Below are positions 31,819-43,904 of a stretch of 64,000 bases of DNA, piece after piece. Numbering within the stretch: position 1 is the stretch's first letter; each line of letters begins with the position of its first letter. Below the pieces are notes generated by a model. That model ran no database searches, was not told the origin of the DNA, and worked only from the letters and a program-made list of their open reading frames with translations. The position numbers were made by a program, and so were the translations under genes. Source of the stretch: Porphyra umbilicalis. Lineage: Eukaryota; Rhodophyta; Bangiophyceae; Bangiales; Bangiaceae. The DNA is taken from assembly GCA_002049455.2 (NCBI GenBank), contig KV918791.1, positions 361,830-425,829 on the forward strand, read 5' to 3'.

Positions 31819-32814
31819 CTAAAGGGTAGGCGACTGGTGATGGTGCTCTGCGTGGCCAGTAATGTTGACCGCAACGTCATTAGGTGAGTGCTGAAGTCGC
31901 GGAAGAAGGTCGCGCATGACCTTGTTCTCCGCCGCTGTCTGCTTGAGCAGACCACCGACCTGCACCACTTGCCGGTGCGCCGCGCCGAGGCGGGCGATGA
32001 GCGCAGACGCGGCACGCTCAAACTCGGCTTGTTCCTCCTCCTCGTCTTCGTCAGTCACATCGTCAACGTCCGACTCGTCGATACCGCTGTCCTCGTCGTC
32101 CCCGTCATCAGCCCAGTCGGGTGCGCCACCCATCGCGTCGACAAACTCATACACGTCCTGCTCGGTCAGGGTGATCTGCTCCGTCGAGGTCGCCAGCTCA
32201 AGCAGGGTCGCCCGGTCGACCGGCATCCCCTGCTCGACACAAGTCAGGGCGTCCACACCAGCCGCCGCGGCCTGCGGAAATGACGAGGAAGGACTCGGAG
32301 AAAAGCCAAACGCAGGTACTACACCGACAACAGGCACGCGTACGGGCGCGCCGGTCTTGACAGCGCCCCCCGGCGTGCGCAAGCCACGCATACCCGTGCG
32401 CGACCCAGCTCGCATCACCGCCGCGCGCACCGTGGTCGGCGCCACGACAGGAGCACCACGCCAAATGCTCTCGTGACGGCACGCAATGTGATCAACAACC
32501 GCCTCAATGACACCCTCATCGCCCACTACCGTCTCCCTCCCGCCCTCAGTCCTCGTGGACCTCGGAGGGGTGGTAGTGGGCGCGCTAGCGCCCTGCCAAA
32601 CCGCTGCCGGAAGGCCGACACGGTCGTCTGCCCCATTGGTGGCGGCAGCGCCAACGCCGGAGCGACGGGGTGCTTTAAAAACAACCGTCGCGCCAGCGCG
32701 AGCGATGCCGCTACCACCGGCCGCCCCAGAGACACTGTGGAGGGGGGGCGACCCCCCTCCGCCCACCTGCGTCGCCATCGCAACCTTGGAATACGCCGAC
32801 CCGTTGGACACCAT
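31819..32814 (-). CDS. Unrecognised acidic protein, possibly mobile-element derived
   Basis: A 331-residue open frame from a true ATG (MVSNGSAYSKVAMATQ). The N-terminal half is Ala/Gly/Thr-rich. Then come a helical block (RATLLELATSTEQITLTEQD), a strongly acidic stretch (DDGDDEDSGIDESDVDDVTD) and a C-terminal predicted coiled coil (QVVQVGGLLKQTAAENKVMR). The composition is more protein-like than its overlapping frames, which is the only support for coding. No family was recognised. Surrounding DNA is repeat-like, so it could be a gag-like or accessory protein of a transposon or an orphan gene. Confidence 0.35.
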   Translation of the reverse strand: MVSNGSAYSKVAMATQVGGGGSPPLHSVSGAAGGSGIARAGATVVFKAPRRSGVGAAATNGADDRVGLPAAVWQGASAPTTTPPRSTRTEGGRETVVGDEGVIEAVVDHIACRHESIWRGAPVVAPTTVRAAVMRAGSRTGMRGLRTPGGAVKTGAPVRVPVVGVVPAFGFSPSPSSSFPQAAAAGVDALTCVEQGMPVDRATLLELATSTEQITLTEQDVYEFVDAMGGAPDWADDGDDEDSGIDESDVDDVTDEDEEEEQAEFERAASALIARLGAAHRQVVQVGGLLKQTAAENKVMRDLLPRLQHSPNDVAVNITGHAEHHHQSPTL

Positions 32815-35800
32815 CTTGGTGGAAGCACTTTGCGCGTGTTGAACGTCGCCGTGTGGTTGGCACCAAGGCGGTCAACGGGGGGAGGCCACTTGCACCAAGG
32901 CGGCGGCCACGTCGAGAGAGGCAAGTCGGTCACTTCGTTGCTGCCACGCCAGTGCGGTGGTCGCAAGCAAGACGAGCAAAACGGCTGGGAAGCACGTCGG
33001 CAAAGGACCGGCTAGCAGCCCGGGACCTCGGCGAGGAGCCGTGAGGCTGGGCGAAACGCAAAGCAGGGAGACAAAAAGGCGCGCAGACCCAAGCAACACA
33101 GAGGTAGTCAAAGTCGACCGAGACCGACTGCGGCCTTCGGTAAGGAGACCGCGTGAACGACCGACGGGTAGGCGGAAGAAGGGTAGACGGGTGCGGAGGG
33201 CGCTCTGGGGCGGTAGGTGCGAGCGGAAGGGCAAGGGCTCGGAGGAGCGGAGGGGCTCTGGGTAGGCAAGGCACGTGTGCGCGAAGGTGACGGTAAAAAC
33301 GAGGCCACCGGTGGGGGTAAGGGGAACGTTCGAGAAAGCGGGAGGGGCCGTTTCAAGTCCAGGAGAAGGGGGGGCTCCTGTTGGCGTCGCAGGCGCAGTT
33401 GGTGCAGCGCCTCGCCCGGCGAAAACGGCGTTGCGGGCCAGGCCAGCGGTGGGCCCCCTCAGGCCGCCGAGAGTCACTTCTTGGCGACGATGATTACACG
33501 TGTCCGACGTCGGCATGCGAAGGGGGCCACACGGCACAGCTCAGTGGCCGCGAGACACACCTCCATGCCACGTGTGCTACGTCTCTGGGATGAGCTGGCC
33601 GACGTGGACCGCTTTGGGCAGCCTTGTGTGGCGTCAACGAAGTCGACGATCCGCGGTAGCCATAACACAACCCGTTTCGCGCGGTCCCCCGTCTTGATTG
33701 TTGGTGGTCGCGCTGAACCATCCACGTCGACAGCCTTCAACGAGCTGCTTTCCACTGGCTTCCACTGCTGACTGTCGTCATCCACCTCCTCATTGGCAGA
33801 CAAGGCTGCTTCGGGGCCTCTTTTCCGACCCTTGATTGGACAGGGATCTATTTGACAGCCGACCGTCGTGAAATGCCCCGCGGGTTACTATTTAATATAT
33901 TTACCTCTTGAAAGACGGCCAGCACAGCAGACGTGGCAAATTGACAACCCGCCGGCGGCAACCCGCCGAGGCGCCTTTCGTGCAGGATAGGGGCTCCTCG
34001 GGGCCCGGCGCGGGCGCCCACCGATTTAACCGTCGGGCCCAATCCACATCGCAGGTGCGGTCAGCTGTCTGCTGGCGCAATGGCCGAAGCATCCGACTCC
34101 GCACCAGCCAAATGTGGCGCGCGCCGCGAACGCGACACGCGCGTCCTTGCTGGCCGGGTGGCGGTCTTGAACTTGGACTCCGCGCTCAACGCCGTTGCAT
34201 TCCGCTTTCCACGCCTGCTCGACGTCACAGGCCATCACGCCCCCCACTGCCCTTGGTCTTACTGTACTGTACTTGTGGGCGCCCCGTGCTTGACGCAGCA
34301 CACATCGTACGTACACTGTATCCCTCTTGCCCCCTCCACGCCTGGTGCGGTCATCCGCGGTTGATTGCTTGCTTCCGCGGCGCGGCCTTCGGCACTCTGC
34401 GGCGCCGCGCCGCCGCGGGATGACGGCACCAGCGTCGGCTGATCAGGGTGCGGAGTGCGGATGACGGGCGGCCCCCACCGGCCCGTTGCCGTCTCTTGGT
34501 TTCGGTTTACGGCTCGTGATCTTCTCCCACTGTCGGCGGCCGCGCTGACGACAGCCCGCGTGGCAGTCAGCTGGTGGTGGCCTTTGTGACGCTGAGCCGT
34601 GGCCGCCCGACGCGTCGTGGTTGCCATCTGCGGGCGGCAGATGCCCACCATGGCTTTTTGCCGCCTCGTGTGCGTGCGGCGCGTCGTGCTGCCTCGTGCC
34701 GCTGCGTTCGCTACCGGTTGCCGGAGGGGGCTCGACTGGCGGGCGTCCCTGGCCGGCACACCGACCGAGCTGTAGTGGCTGACGCCACCCGCGACCAGGT
34801 ATGCGCATTGCGTGCCGCGCTGGCACCGCTGTCGAGGGTGATGGCGGCCTCGCGCGGGACAGTAGCGCTGTCGGCGTCCCGCAAGGAGCCCCAGGCCCGG
34901 CGGTGCCGCCGCTTTTTTTGTCCCGCCACCACCACCCGCAGTGGCTGCAGCGTGTGGGTAGCTGGCGTTGCGGCTGGGCGGGCGAGGCTGGTTGCACCCA
35001 ACTAGCCACCTCGGCCCGCTGTGCCAACCCTTCCTCCCGCGAGACCAGCCGCCATCCAGGTGTGGCCGTGCCCACGGCTACACGCGCTTCTGGCCAGTAG
35101 TGGCTCTGGGGCGACCGAGCACCACACGCTCGAGCTGTCTTTGTTTGCTTTGGCCTCTGCCGCGACGGGTATCCAGATCCCAGCACCCGGTATCAGCGCC
35201 CCCACATGTTTTTTTGTCGTGGATTTTTTTCAGTTGGCGTTTCTTCATGTTCTGTCCCTTGCGTTGGTCGCTGCGTCTGTTGTCCAGTTGACCGCCAACG
35301 CTATCTGGCCACTACTGGTGGTCGTTGTTGTTCCCCAAACTGCACGCGAGCGCTGCGCTGCGAGTGGGCAGTAACGGTAGGCCCGATCGAGTCGAGACGG
35401 CGGGGATGACCAGGGCAGTGGGCACCACTCAGATGGAGCATCACTTGGCGATCAGCGCTCTCCGGGAGGGTGTCGCCCACTGGTGACGGCCGCGCTTACG
35501 ACCGACGATGAGACTGTGTCTCTCACCCCTGGAGTGCTGCAGCAGCGGAGTTGGGTCCGCTGCCCGTCCGGCGACCCACGCGCGGACTGACAATGTCCTC
35601 GCGCGGTGGGCCTGCCCTTCTCTGCCGACTTAATGAAACGAACCATGATCCCCGTCGTGCTTTTCATGGATAGACGGCAGCGCCGACCGCCCCTTACCCA
35701 TGTCGCCGAGTGGCCACCGGCCCCACTGGAAGGTGCCCGACGAGCGTCGACAACTTCCCCGTTGACACGCTGCCCCTGACGCGGCCGGTCGGCGGGTCAA

Positions 35801-38800
35801 TGGTCGAGACAGGGTCGCCCAGCGGCTCCACCGCCGAGGCCGATGCCCATCCACCAGCAACAGGTATGCCCTCCATCCATTGATGGTGATGTGGTTTCCT
35901 CCCGCGCCGCTCCAAAGTGCTCTGCTGCTTGCGGGCGCCGCCCAACAGGCACACGGGCGTGGTGGATGCCCCGTCAACGGCGACGGCGGACGCGCCGCTG
36001 AGGAGGGAGAGCCACTTGGGACAAAAGCGGCCACCACGTGAGCGGCACGTACCGCTCTCGGCCAGTCTCGCGGGTGGTGGCGGGGCCGTGTGGCTTGCCA
36101 CTGAGCGCCGACGACAACTTGGCCGTGGACGCACCTCGACCCTCGTCGCCAGCGGGACACCCACGTCAACTGCAACGTGGCGGGCGCTGTGGAGACACCC
36201 GAGCACAATCGGCGGCGCAGAGCGCCAACCGCGCATCCATCTTCCCGCCGCGCTGCAGGATGAAAACGGCAACCGCAACGTCGGCGTCGTTAGTCCCCTC
36301 CAGCCCCGTGGACCGGCCAGGGACAAGCAAACGCCGGTCGACGGCCGCGCCGACGCGTCGGCCCCCAGGCCGCACCACCGCCGCGGCCGGCGTGGCCGAC
36401 CGCCTCGACGCGTCGGCGGCGCCACAGCGGGCACAGTGGCCACTGGTCGACACTCTAACTTGTACCGTCGCCGCCGCGGCAGCAGAGGTGTCCTTGTCCG
36501 CCCTCCGCCGCCACGCCCTGGCGCGCAGCAACACCGAGCCCCGCACACGGGCGCTCGCCGTCGCCGGCCCGACGGCTACTCGGCGGGGCGACGGCGCCAC
36601 TGCCCCCGCGCAACGCCACGGCCGCTCGCTGGGCGCAAGGACGGGGTTCCCTCCGTCATCGTGCGAGCGGACGGCGTCACTGCGCTTGACGCGGGGATGC
36701 GCCAGGTGTCGGGCAGCCCAAGGAGCATCCATGCGGGTCGGACACGGGTGGGGCTGGTGTCAAGGACGCGCCCGACGCGGATGGCACAGCCGAAACGGAG
36801 ACGCGTAGGGGGAGGCAGGGCACGCGGCGACAGCGACGATCGTCCACCGCCGCGCCCCATCGCAGCAACAAAACAGGTAGCACGGCGACCCCCCGCACCG
36901 CGGGGAGGCCCCCGCCCCCCGCATCGACACGGTCAGCCAATGTCGCTCGCAGCCGCGGCGCCCGTTGCCAGCGGTCGCGGCCACCCGGGGTGGCCGCCCC
37001 GCCGCGCCGAACCGCCCAACAACCCCACCACGGCGGGCGCGGCCGCCGCGCCACTGGCGGGCACCAAGCCGCGGCCGCAACGCGCCACCCCCCGCCACGG
37101 GCGGCCCGTCTCCCCCCCCCCCCCCGGCCGCAGGTCGCCGCGCGATGCGGACCCGCCGCGGCGGCCGTTTCCCCCCCGCAGGGACCGGCGGCGCCGTCAC
37201 CCCCCGCCGCGGCAACGCCGGCGCGTGCCGCCGACGGCCCGGCAGGGCGCGCCGTTACCGGGCGGCCGCCGCGCAGCGGGCGGCGCGTCACCACCGCCGC
37301 CGCCATAGCGGTGCGGTCGTCGGGGCACGCGCGCCGCGGCGCTCCCCGCCTCCCAGTCCCGTCGACGACGAGCGGCCGCGCGTCGGCGCTGTTCGCCGTG
37401 GGTGCCGCCATGGACGCCGCCGCCGCCGCCGCCGCCGCGTCGCGTCGGCCGCGGGACGGGTGGGGGCTCCCACCCGGGGCGCCACCCGCCGACGCTCCGT
37501 GGGGAGGCCCGCCACGCGCGGCACGACGGTCGTGGCGCGCCACCTCCGCCGCCGCCACCGGGGTGGCCGACACCCCGCCACGGCACCCGCTGACACCGTC
37601 GCCACCCCAGTCGACGCGGCGATGGCGGCGGCAGGCGGCGCAGCCGTGCGCCCCTAGAGGTTACCTCCCCCGCATCTTGCCCCGCCCCCCGCGCGGCCAC
37701 CAACCTCCCCCCCCCCCCCCCATGGCCGGTGAGACGGCGGCGGCCGCCGCGCCGCTGCGGCGGGCGGCACCCCCACCGCCTCGGCGGCCGACCGGCGCGC
37801 TCCTGCCCCCGTTCCCAGGTGTTGGCGGCCGCCGCCGGCTCCCTCGTCCGCCGCCGGCGCCCCGTCGGGGTGCCCGCGGGTGCGCCCCACCTCTGCCCGC
37901 GCGCCGCGGAAATGGCCGACGCGGCGGCGTCGCCGGCGGCCGCGGCGGCCGCGGCGGCGGCGGCAGCGGCGGCGACGGCAGACAGCGGCGGCCGTGGCGG
38001 CGGCGAGAGGCCCACCCCCCCACCGTGTCCGTCCCCAACCGCCGCCGGCACGCTCGCCCGCCGTCGTGGGCGGGGTGGGGATAAGCCGCGCGTGCCGGCG
38101 GTGGGGGCGTCTGTGGGGCACCCACCCCCGCGGCGCCGTCATTGACGGCGGTCGCCCGACAGACGGCGGCGGCAGCAGAGGCGCGCGACGGCAGCGATTG
38201 GGCACGTCCCGCACAGCCGCCGCGATGCGGCGCCAGCAGAGTGGCTTGGCGACGCGTCGACGCGGGGGGGCGGGCGGGGGCGGACGGGCGGCTCGACGCG
38301 CGCGCGCCGGCGGCGGTGTGTGCGGGCGGCCAGTGACGCGCGGGTGCCCGCCAACGGTCGGGCCGGCGGCTCGCGCGCCGGCGGCGCGGCGTGCGGGGTC
38401 GGCCGATGTCTGGGGGCACGCCCCACACTGGTGGGCGGCCGCCCGCACGGGGTGCGGGGGGACGAGCCGGTGGCGGGGGGAGGCCGCCACGACGCGGGCG
38501 GGGGCAGGCACGGCGCGGGCGCGGCGGAGCCGCACCGAGGGGCCACCGCGGGGGCGGGGGGGCGGCACGCGCCGACTGGGCACGGCACCGCGGTTCCGGC
38601 ACGCACCGTGCGCGCACGGTGCGCCCAGCGCCGCGAGAGGAGTTGGGAGCGCGTCCGGGACGGAAACGCCGCAGTTCCCGATTTGTCCAGATGGTGGGGG
38701 GCTACCGCGGTAGTCTTGGGATGACGGGTGGACGGGCCGACGACTGCGCGGGGTTGGTGGCACCGGCCGCGGCACGCGGGCGCACGACGCTGCTGCGCGG

Positions 38801-40109
38801 CGCGGACGTCGCGACGTGGGTGGTCGCGAAGACGGCGACGCACCGAGCTGCCTGTGGCTGCAGGCGCCGCGCCGGTTGTGGGGCTACCCCTCGCGGCCAC
38901 GGGGCCGCCCGCTCTACGTTGGACTCCCCTTGCTACCTCACCCCGTTTGCACACGTTTTGCACATCTTCCCCGTCTGTCAGACGTTAGGAGGGCTGCAGG
39001 CCATGGGGACATGTTGGGGCTGCGACCGCGTGTTTGTGCGTGGGCCCGTGGGCAAAACTGTTCGACACGGCTAGGGGTTCAACACCCGATCGACATGCCA
39101 GCTGGCTCGCCAGAGACAAACGTGTGGGCCGACACGGCGCCGGCCGCCGGCCCAGCACCGTGCACGGTGTTGGGAACCACGCGTGGTTGTCGGAATTGGG
39201 TGCTGGTGTGTGTGTCCAGTCGTGTCGGCCGTGGCACTCGCCCGTGGCGCTATGGTCCGCAAGCCCACGTGGGAACCTGCCGGGGCGCCGCTGCATCGTT
39301 GTCGACAAACGGCAGCCGCCGCGCCGCTCCACGCGCCAACCGTCGTGGTGTGGCGCCGGTTCCCCCAGACGACGGGGCGCCGCCCGTGCGCCGCCCGTGG
39401 CGTTCTTCGTGCACACCAGCAGCCGCCGCCGCCACGCCACCCGACGGGTGCCGCCTCGGGGCGTACCCGTCTCCGACACGGGTGCGGCCAACGGACCACC
39501 TCCAGGGCACGTGGGCACCAAAGGGTGTGTCACTCCTCGACGCGATCTGGGCGCCGTCGACAGCGGGTGGCGGTCCAGCGTGGGGAGGAGGCGTGACCGC
39601 CGGCCCAGAGCCCGCTCACCGTGCACGTGCACGACGCCTGCGTGCCGCACGAGCGGCACGGCAACAAAGGACGCCCGCCCGCACAGCAACGCGGCTCAAA
39701 CCTGTTTCGACATCCCCAGAAAACTCCGAAACACCTGCACCGTGAGAGACTTCCAAGTATCGCCAAAGCCTGTAACATTGAAACGGTATATTACAATATA
39801 TTTGAGCATCTCAAAAAGGAATGGCTCTTCGGATGTCGGTATGTACCGGTGCTTCCTGGACAAGGGAACATTTCAGGAAAAGCGGACACTGTGGTTGTTG
39901 CCTACACTGCCTCCACCGTGTGGGTACCGTCGCCCCGTGCACCACGTACTACCGCACGAAGTCCATCTCACCTGCCTCCCTCTACTCCAAGACCACTCCA
40001 CATGCGCTGCCCTCACCCCTCCACTGACACCGTCCTACCGCCTCGACATACACCGTCCACCCGCCCAACCCTCCCATCCCCGCAGGAGCCGCCCTTCCTT
40101 ACACACAGA
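32815..40109. other. Long GC-rich region without supportable gene
   Basis: About 7 kb with many overlapping open frames on both strands, all Arg/Pro/Ala/Gly-rich as expected from base composition. C and G homopolymers recur between 37,100 and 38,600. An AT-richer patch at 33,885-33,905 and another at 39,775-39,815 stand out. No conserved motif, intron-exon structure or terminal repeat was found. It may be old mobile DNA. Confidence 0.45.
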
Positions 40110-40606
40110 CACCACACTGCTTACCAACAAACACATACGCCGGGCGCTCTGCGTGAAGGGGACACCAAGGCCAACAGTTCCACGTACAAGACGTGCAAAG
40201 GAAAACGGACACCGATTGTCCCAAGGAAGAGCGTCAGGGGTCAGAAACAGTACTATCACTCTCACGTCCCCTCATCCCTCTCCCCCCTCACCGCCCCGTC
40301 CTCTTCCACACCATCCTGATACCGAGGCCGACAGCGCAACACGCCACACCATACCCTCATGGACCACGCTTCTCTCCAACCATCACATACGCCAGGCGCT
40401 CTGCACGAGGAGGACGCCAATACCAGCAGTTCTGCGTACAGGGTGGACAAAGGAAAACCGACAGGGACGGTCCCAAGGAAAAGCGCCAGGCGTCAGAAAC
40501 AGCATCACTGTCACACATCCCGTCACCCCCCCCCCCCCCCCCCGCCCCGTCCACTTCCAGACCACATTGATACTGAGGCCAACAGCGCAACACCCTGCAC
40601 ACCGCC
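40110..40606. repeat. Tandem repeat, 252-bp unit, two copies
   Basis: cacatacgcc at 40132 recurs at 40384. Each unit then passes through ggcgctctgc, a caaaggaaaac block, gtcccaaggaa, gtcagaaacag, a C-rich tract and gaggccgacagcgcaaca or its variant. The period is divisible by three. The second copy contains a run of about 21 C near 40,516-40,536. No third full copy seen. Confidence 0.8.
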
Positions 40607-42669
40607 CACAAAGGACTGCGGTGCTGGCGGCGCCGGCAACAGCGAGGAAGCCGGCACTGCAGCGAAGTCGAAGGCGAGCCGACAGGCAGAAGAGCACACT
40701 AAGAACGCGGGTAAAGGGCGCCAGCTGCCGTGCTGGCGATGCCCAACCAGCAACCGCTGCTGCACACGTTCTGTCTCGGGCGTGAGCACCCAAGCTGCAG
40801 CGTGGGTCCCAGCTGGGCACACCTTGCTGCAGTCGCAGCGCGCTTGCATTCCTGGATCGGAAAGGGGCGCAACGAGATTGGAGAGCCGGCCCAACCCCGA
40901 TGACAAAGATGTTCGATCAAAAGTGTGGGAAGCTGCTGAACATGTTTTTTCTGGTACCCGCACTCGCGCAGTATGTAGGAGAAAATGACAGAAAAGCAGA
41001 TGTCTGAAATAGAGAAGAGATAGTTCGCACGCGATATATGCCCCCTCCAAGTACCGGTCACGGTCGTGAGGACAATCGATTGCGTTGCTGTGCGGCACCC
41101 GTGCGCCACCTTCCACGCACCGCCCGTCGTCTGGCAAGTTGGCGACGCGTCTCGAGGCCGCCCGCGTCCTGCCTGTGCTTTCCGTTGTGTGCGTACAGCC
41201 TCGCCATCGTCAGAACAATGGTGATCCTGAACGGGAGGAGATCCCGTTCAGGCCCCTGTTACGGCTCTATCAGTCAATTCTTGTGCTATATATGCAAATC
41301 CAGCTGCTCACCCCCTTCGGGAGACCCATACCTCTCAGATGACTCGCAAAGCACCTTCCAGTACAGATGATGGCCTTGTATGGTTCGAAGTCCGCGCACA
41401 GAGGGCCTGTGGTAAGGTAGCCAAAATAATTCCGAACTGGCGCGTTCGAGAGACGCTATTGCTCGTCGTTCTATTGGTCCACGTCTTTGGCACAAAGGAT
41501 GGCTATAGCTATCCTTCTGGCTATCCTGCGCACATTTGGCACGAAGGATAGCAATATGGCACAGGATATGGCAAAATGACCTCCCGACAGAGATGCCCTT
41601 GGCCATCGGATGGCAAAATGGCACACCGATAGACTTGATCTAACGGCGTCGACACCCGCACCCAAGAAATCCTCCGAGTCCAGTGCGCGCGAACGACCTT
41701 CCACAAAGGAGCAAGGACAAGGGGGGTGTCGTGTCCGCCTCTGAAAGCAACTCGAGCGAGACGCAAAGGGGAAAACGTGCGTATCTACCCGTTGGGCCGG
41801 TCGCCGAATGACGACAGTACCAAGCAGCGCCCTGATACTGTGATTCGTTCACTGACCAAAAGGGGCGGCGGCGGCTCGTGGCGACAACGACAACGGCCGT
41901 CCGCCGTCTTAGCGCCGCGGAACGCGAGGCGGCCGAACCGACGCAGTGGGAAAGCAAGCGCCGCGTGCTCAGCGCGAGCGTGCGTTTTTCCAGCATGTCG
42001 CTGCTGTCGGCGGGGTGTTGCTGGCCTTCGGGCTCTTCCCCCACCCAGGCACCGACCTGCTTCGCCACGATTCACCCCCCATGTTTCGGACGGTGCGTGG
42101 TGCCTTTGGGTACCCACCTGTGCAGCATGACAGACGCCTCGGTAGTGCCGCAGGCGCCACCACGGGCACTGACAGCAGCAACGGCGGTTGGGTCGTAGGG
42201 CTGTGGCTGACGTCGCGCCACGTCAACCGCAGGCGTCCTGCGGCGGTGGTAGAGAACCGTTGGCGTCGCGCGGCCGCAGCCACCAGGGCATTGGGAAGAC
42301 TTGATTGGACTGCAAAATGCGGGCCATCGGGCGTGGCCGCCCCCTCGAGCCGGTCGTACATCAATCCGCCGTCACTGGGTCGCTCCTGAGTTAAACGGCA
42401 CGGGCTCCCAATCCCGGGACCGCGCCAATGAGACCTCAATGCACCATCTTCGGGTCGGGCAAGCGACAGGAACTCGGTCGTTTGGACACAGGGCAGGTCA
42501 ACTGTTGATTGAGATAAATCTGTTGTGAGTGCCGTCGATGCATCACGTGGACCAATGAACAACAGGGTATCACGCATCCCAATGGTATGGCTGTATGGCG
42601 TAAACATTACATGAAGAGCTGTCAGGCCAATCAGCACCTCGGCTGCACTCAATGTTCCACAGGAAGCGA
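40607..42669. other. Region without supportable gene
   Basis: No gene recognised. It contains the palindrome at 41226-41252 and, near 41,490-41,560, short imperfect repeats built on ctatcc and ggatag. GC content falls towards the right. Confidence 0.4.
41226..41252. repeat. Perfect 11-bp-arm hairpin palindrome
   Basis: Arm cctgaacggga, a 5-base loop, and arm tcccgttcagg. A related, diverged version is at 49112-49137 and further related pieces are near 50150-50250, so it belongs to a dispersed family. Confidence 0.7.
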
Positions 42670-42827
42670 TACAGTCATTATTCGCTTATGTGCCATTCAC
42701 TTGGAGAGCATGCTCTACAAGTGAATGGCCCCTAGAGCCTCAGGACAGCGATCTCTCGCGATCTCGGACTGAAAGAGGGTGCTACTTTTGTGGCGCACCC
42801 CTGCCATGAAAACGCATAACGACTGTA
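42670..42827 (+). mobile_element. 158-bp MITE (Tc1/mariner-like ends), copy 1
   Basis: Begins tacagtcattattcgc and ends gcataacgactgta, so the ends are imperfect inverted repeats flanked by TA. The tacagt...actgta ends and TA duplication are typical of Tc1/mariner-derived MITEs. A 36-base palindrome with one mismatched pair lies inside at 42693-42728, centred on gagcatgctc. Copy 2 at 49773-49930 is an inverted copy differing at a single base by eye. Confidence 0.82.
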
Positions 42828-43904
42828 GAGGCGACGTGCATGAGCAAGGTCAAATGAAACGATCACGGGGTTGTCAATATGACAATGGGATGAATCACAG
42901 ATGGTTTGGCCTCGGCCAGTAGAAATGGCCTGACAGTTCGCCGTGGCTCACCAACGAATGTGTTGCGATCTGTTGGAAGTGTCGACGCGGATTTGCACAC
43001 CAATCCGACCATCCAGGGGCACAGCACTTGAGCCTCGTTGACGATCCGCTCTGTTCGAAGTGCGCTCACCTCCACGGTGCGGGGACCTAACACCCCCGCT
43101 TTAACTGCGGCCTGCAGACACCATGTGTTTTCCAGAGCCTGGTTGCCCCACCCCCGTGATCTTCGCCGAAAATCCTAGTGCCGGTTGGTCTACGAAAGCA
43201 CTGTCGGCGTCGAAGCTAAGCCCGTCGTGTCGCTTGTGCCGCCGCCGGCCGGCGGCGGCCTGGTGCCGAGCCTGCCGTTGCGGCGCGAACAGGACCTGGC
43301 GTCGGCATGCGGGTTCGCGGCGGCGCGATCGGGGTCGATGCAGGCATGTGTAGGCGTCGGTGTGGGGCCGCGCGCGTGCGCCCGCGTGCAGGGGGGTTGG
43401 TTGAACTACATAGGAGAGGTGCAACCGCGCCGCCGCGATTGGACTGTTGTGAGCGACGGGGGCGACGTGCGTCGTGCAGCAGTGTGTCCGCCCGCAGCGG
43501 GGCGGCACCGATCCCTTGCTAGCACCGTTCGCCGTGAGTCGGTGCGCCTGCCGCTGTCGTCCCACCACCGCACCCGTTCGCCTGACCCGCTGCCAACCGG
43601 TTGGCTCCCTTCCCGGTTGGCCGAGCTCCCTCCACCCATCTTCATCTTTGTTTGTGTGGCACCAAGTCCACGGCAGCCGTGGCACTCGTTCACGCGGCTC
43701 TAGCTCATCGGTCTCTTTGTCATGGCGGCGGATACGCTTGACGTCGGCGGGCTATGCTCGAGGCCACCTCCCCGCCTGAGTCTTTGGCAACCACCACGCT
43801 CGCGTGAAGCTGCCAGTGGTTGTGGCGCTGTGCGGCCCGACACCACTCCGCTGGGCCGACGAACTCGGAGCTCCCACGTCGCAACCCCGGCCACCGCCGG
43901 TTGC
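42828..43904. other. Upstream region of the LPMO-like gene
   Basis: No recognised gene. The frame of the LPMO-like gene is open upstream of its chosen ATG to 43722 but without signal-peptide logic. Otherwise nothing is supported. Confidence 0.4.

Noticed and set aside
35917-38084. Several 300-460-codon open frames on both strands
   Set aside because: High GC removes stop codons; no conserved motif, no splice logic, and mutually overlapping frames look alike.
43722-43904. Upstream in-frame ATG for the LPMO-like gene
   Set aside because: Using it would put 61 residues before the signal peptide; the ATG at 43905 places the hydrophobic stretch correctly.
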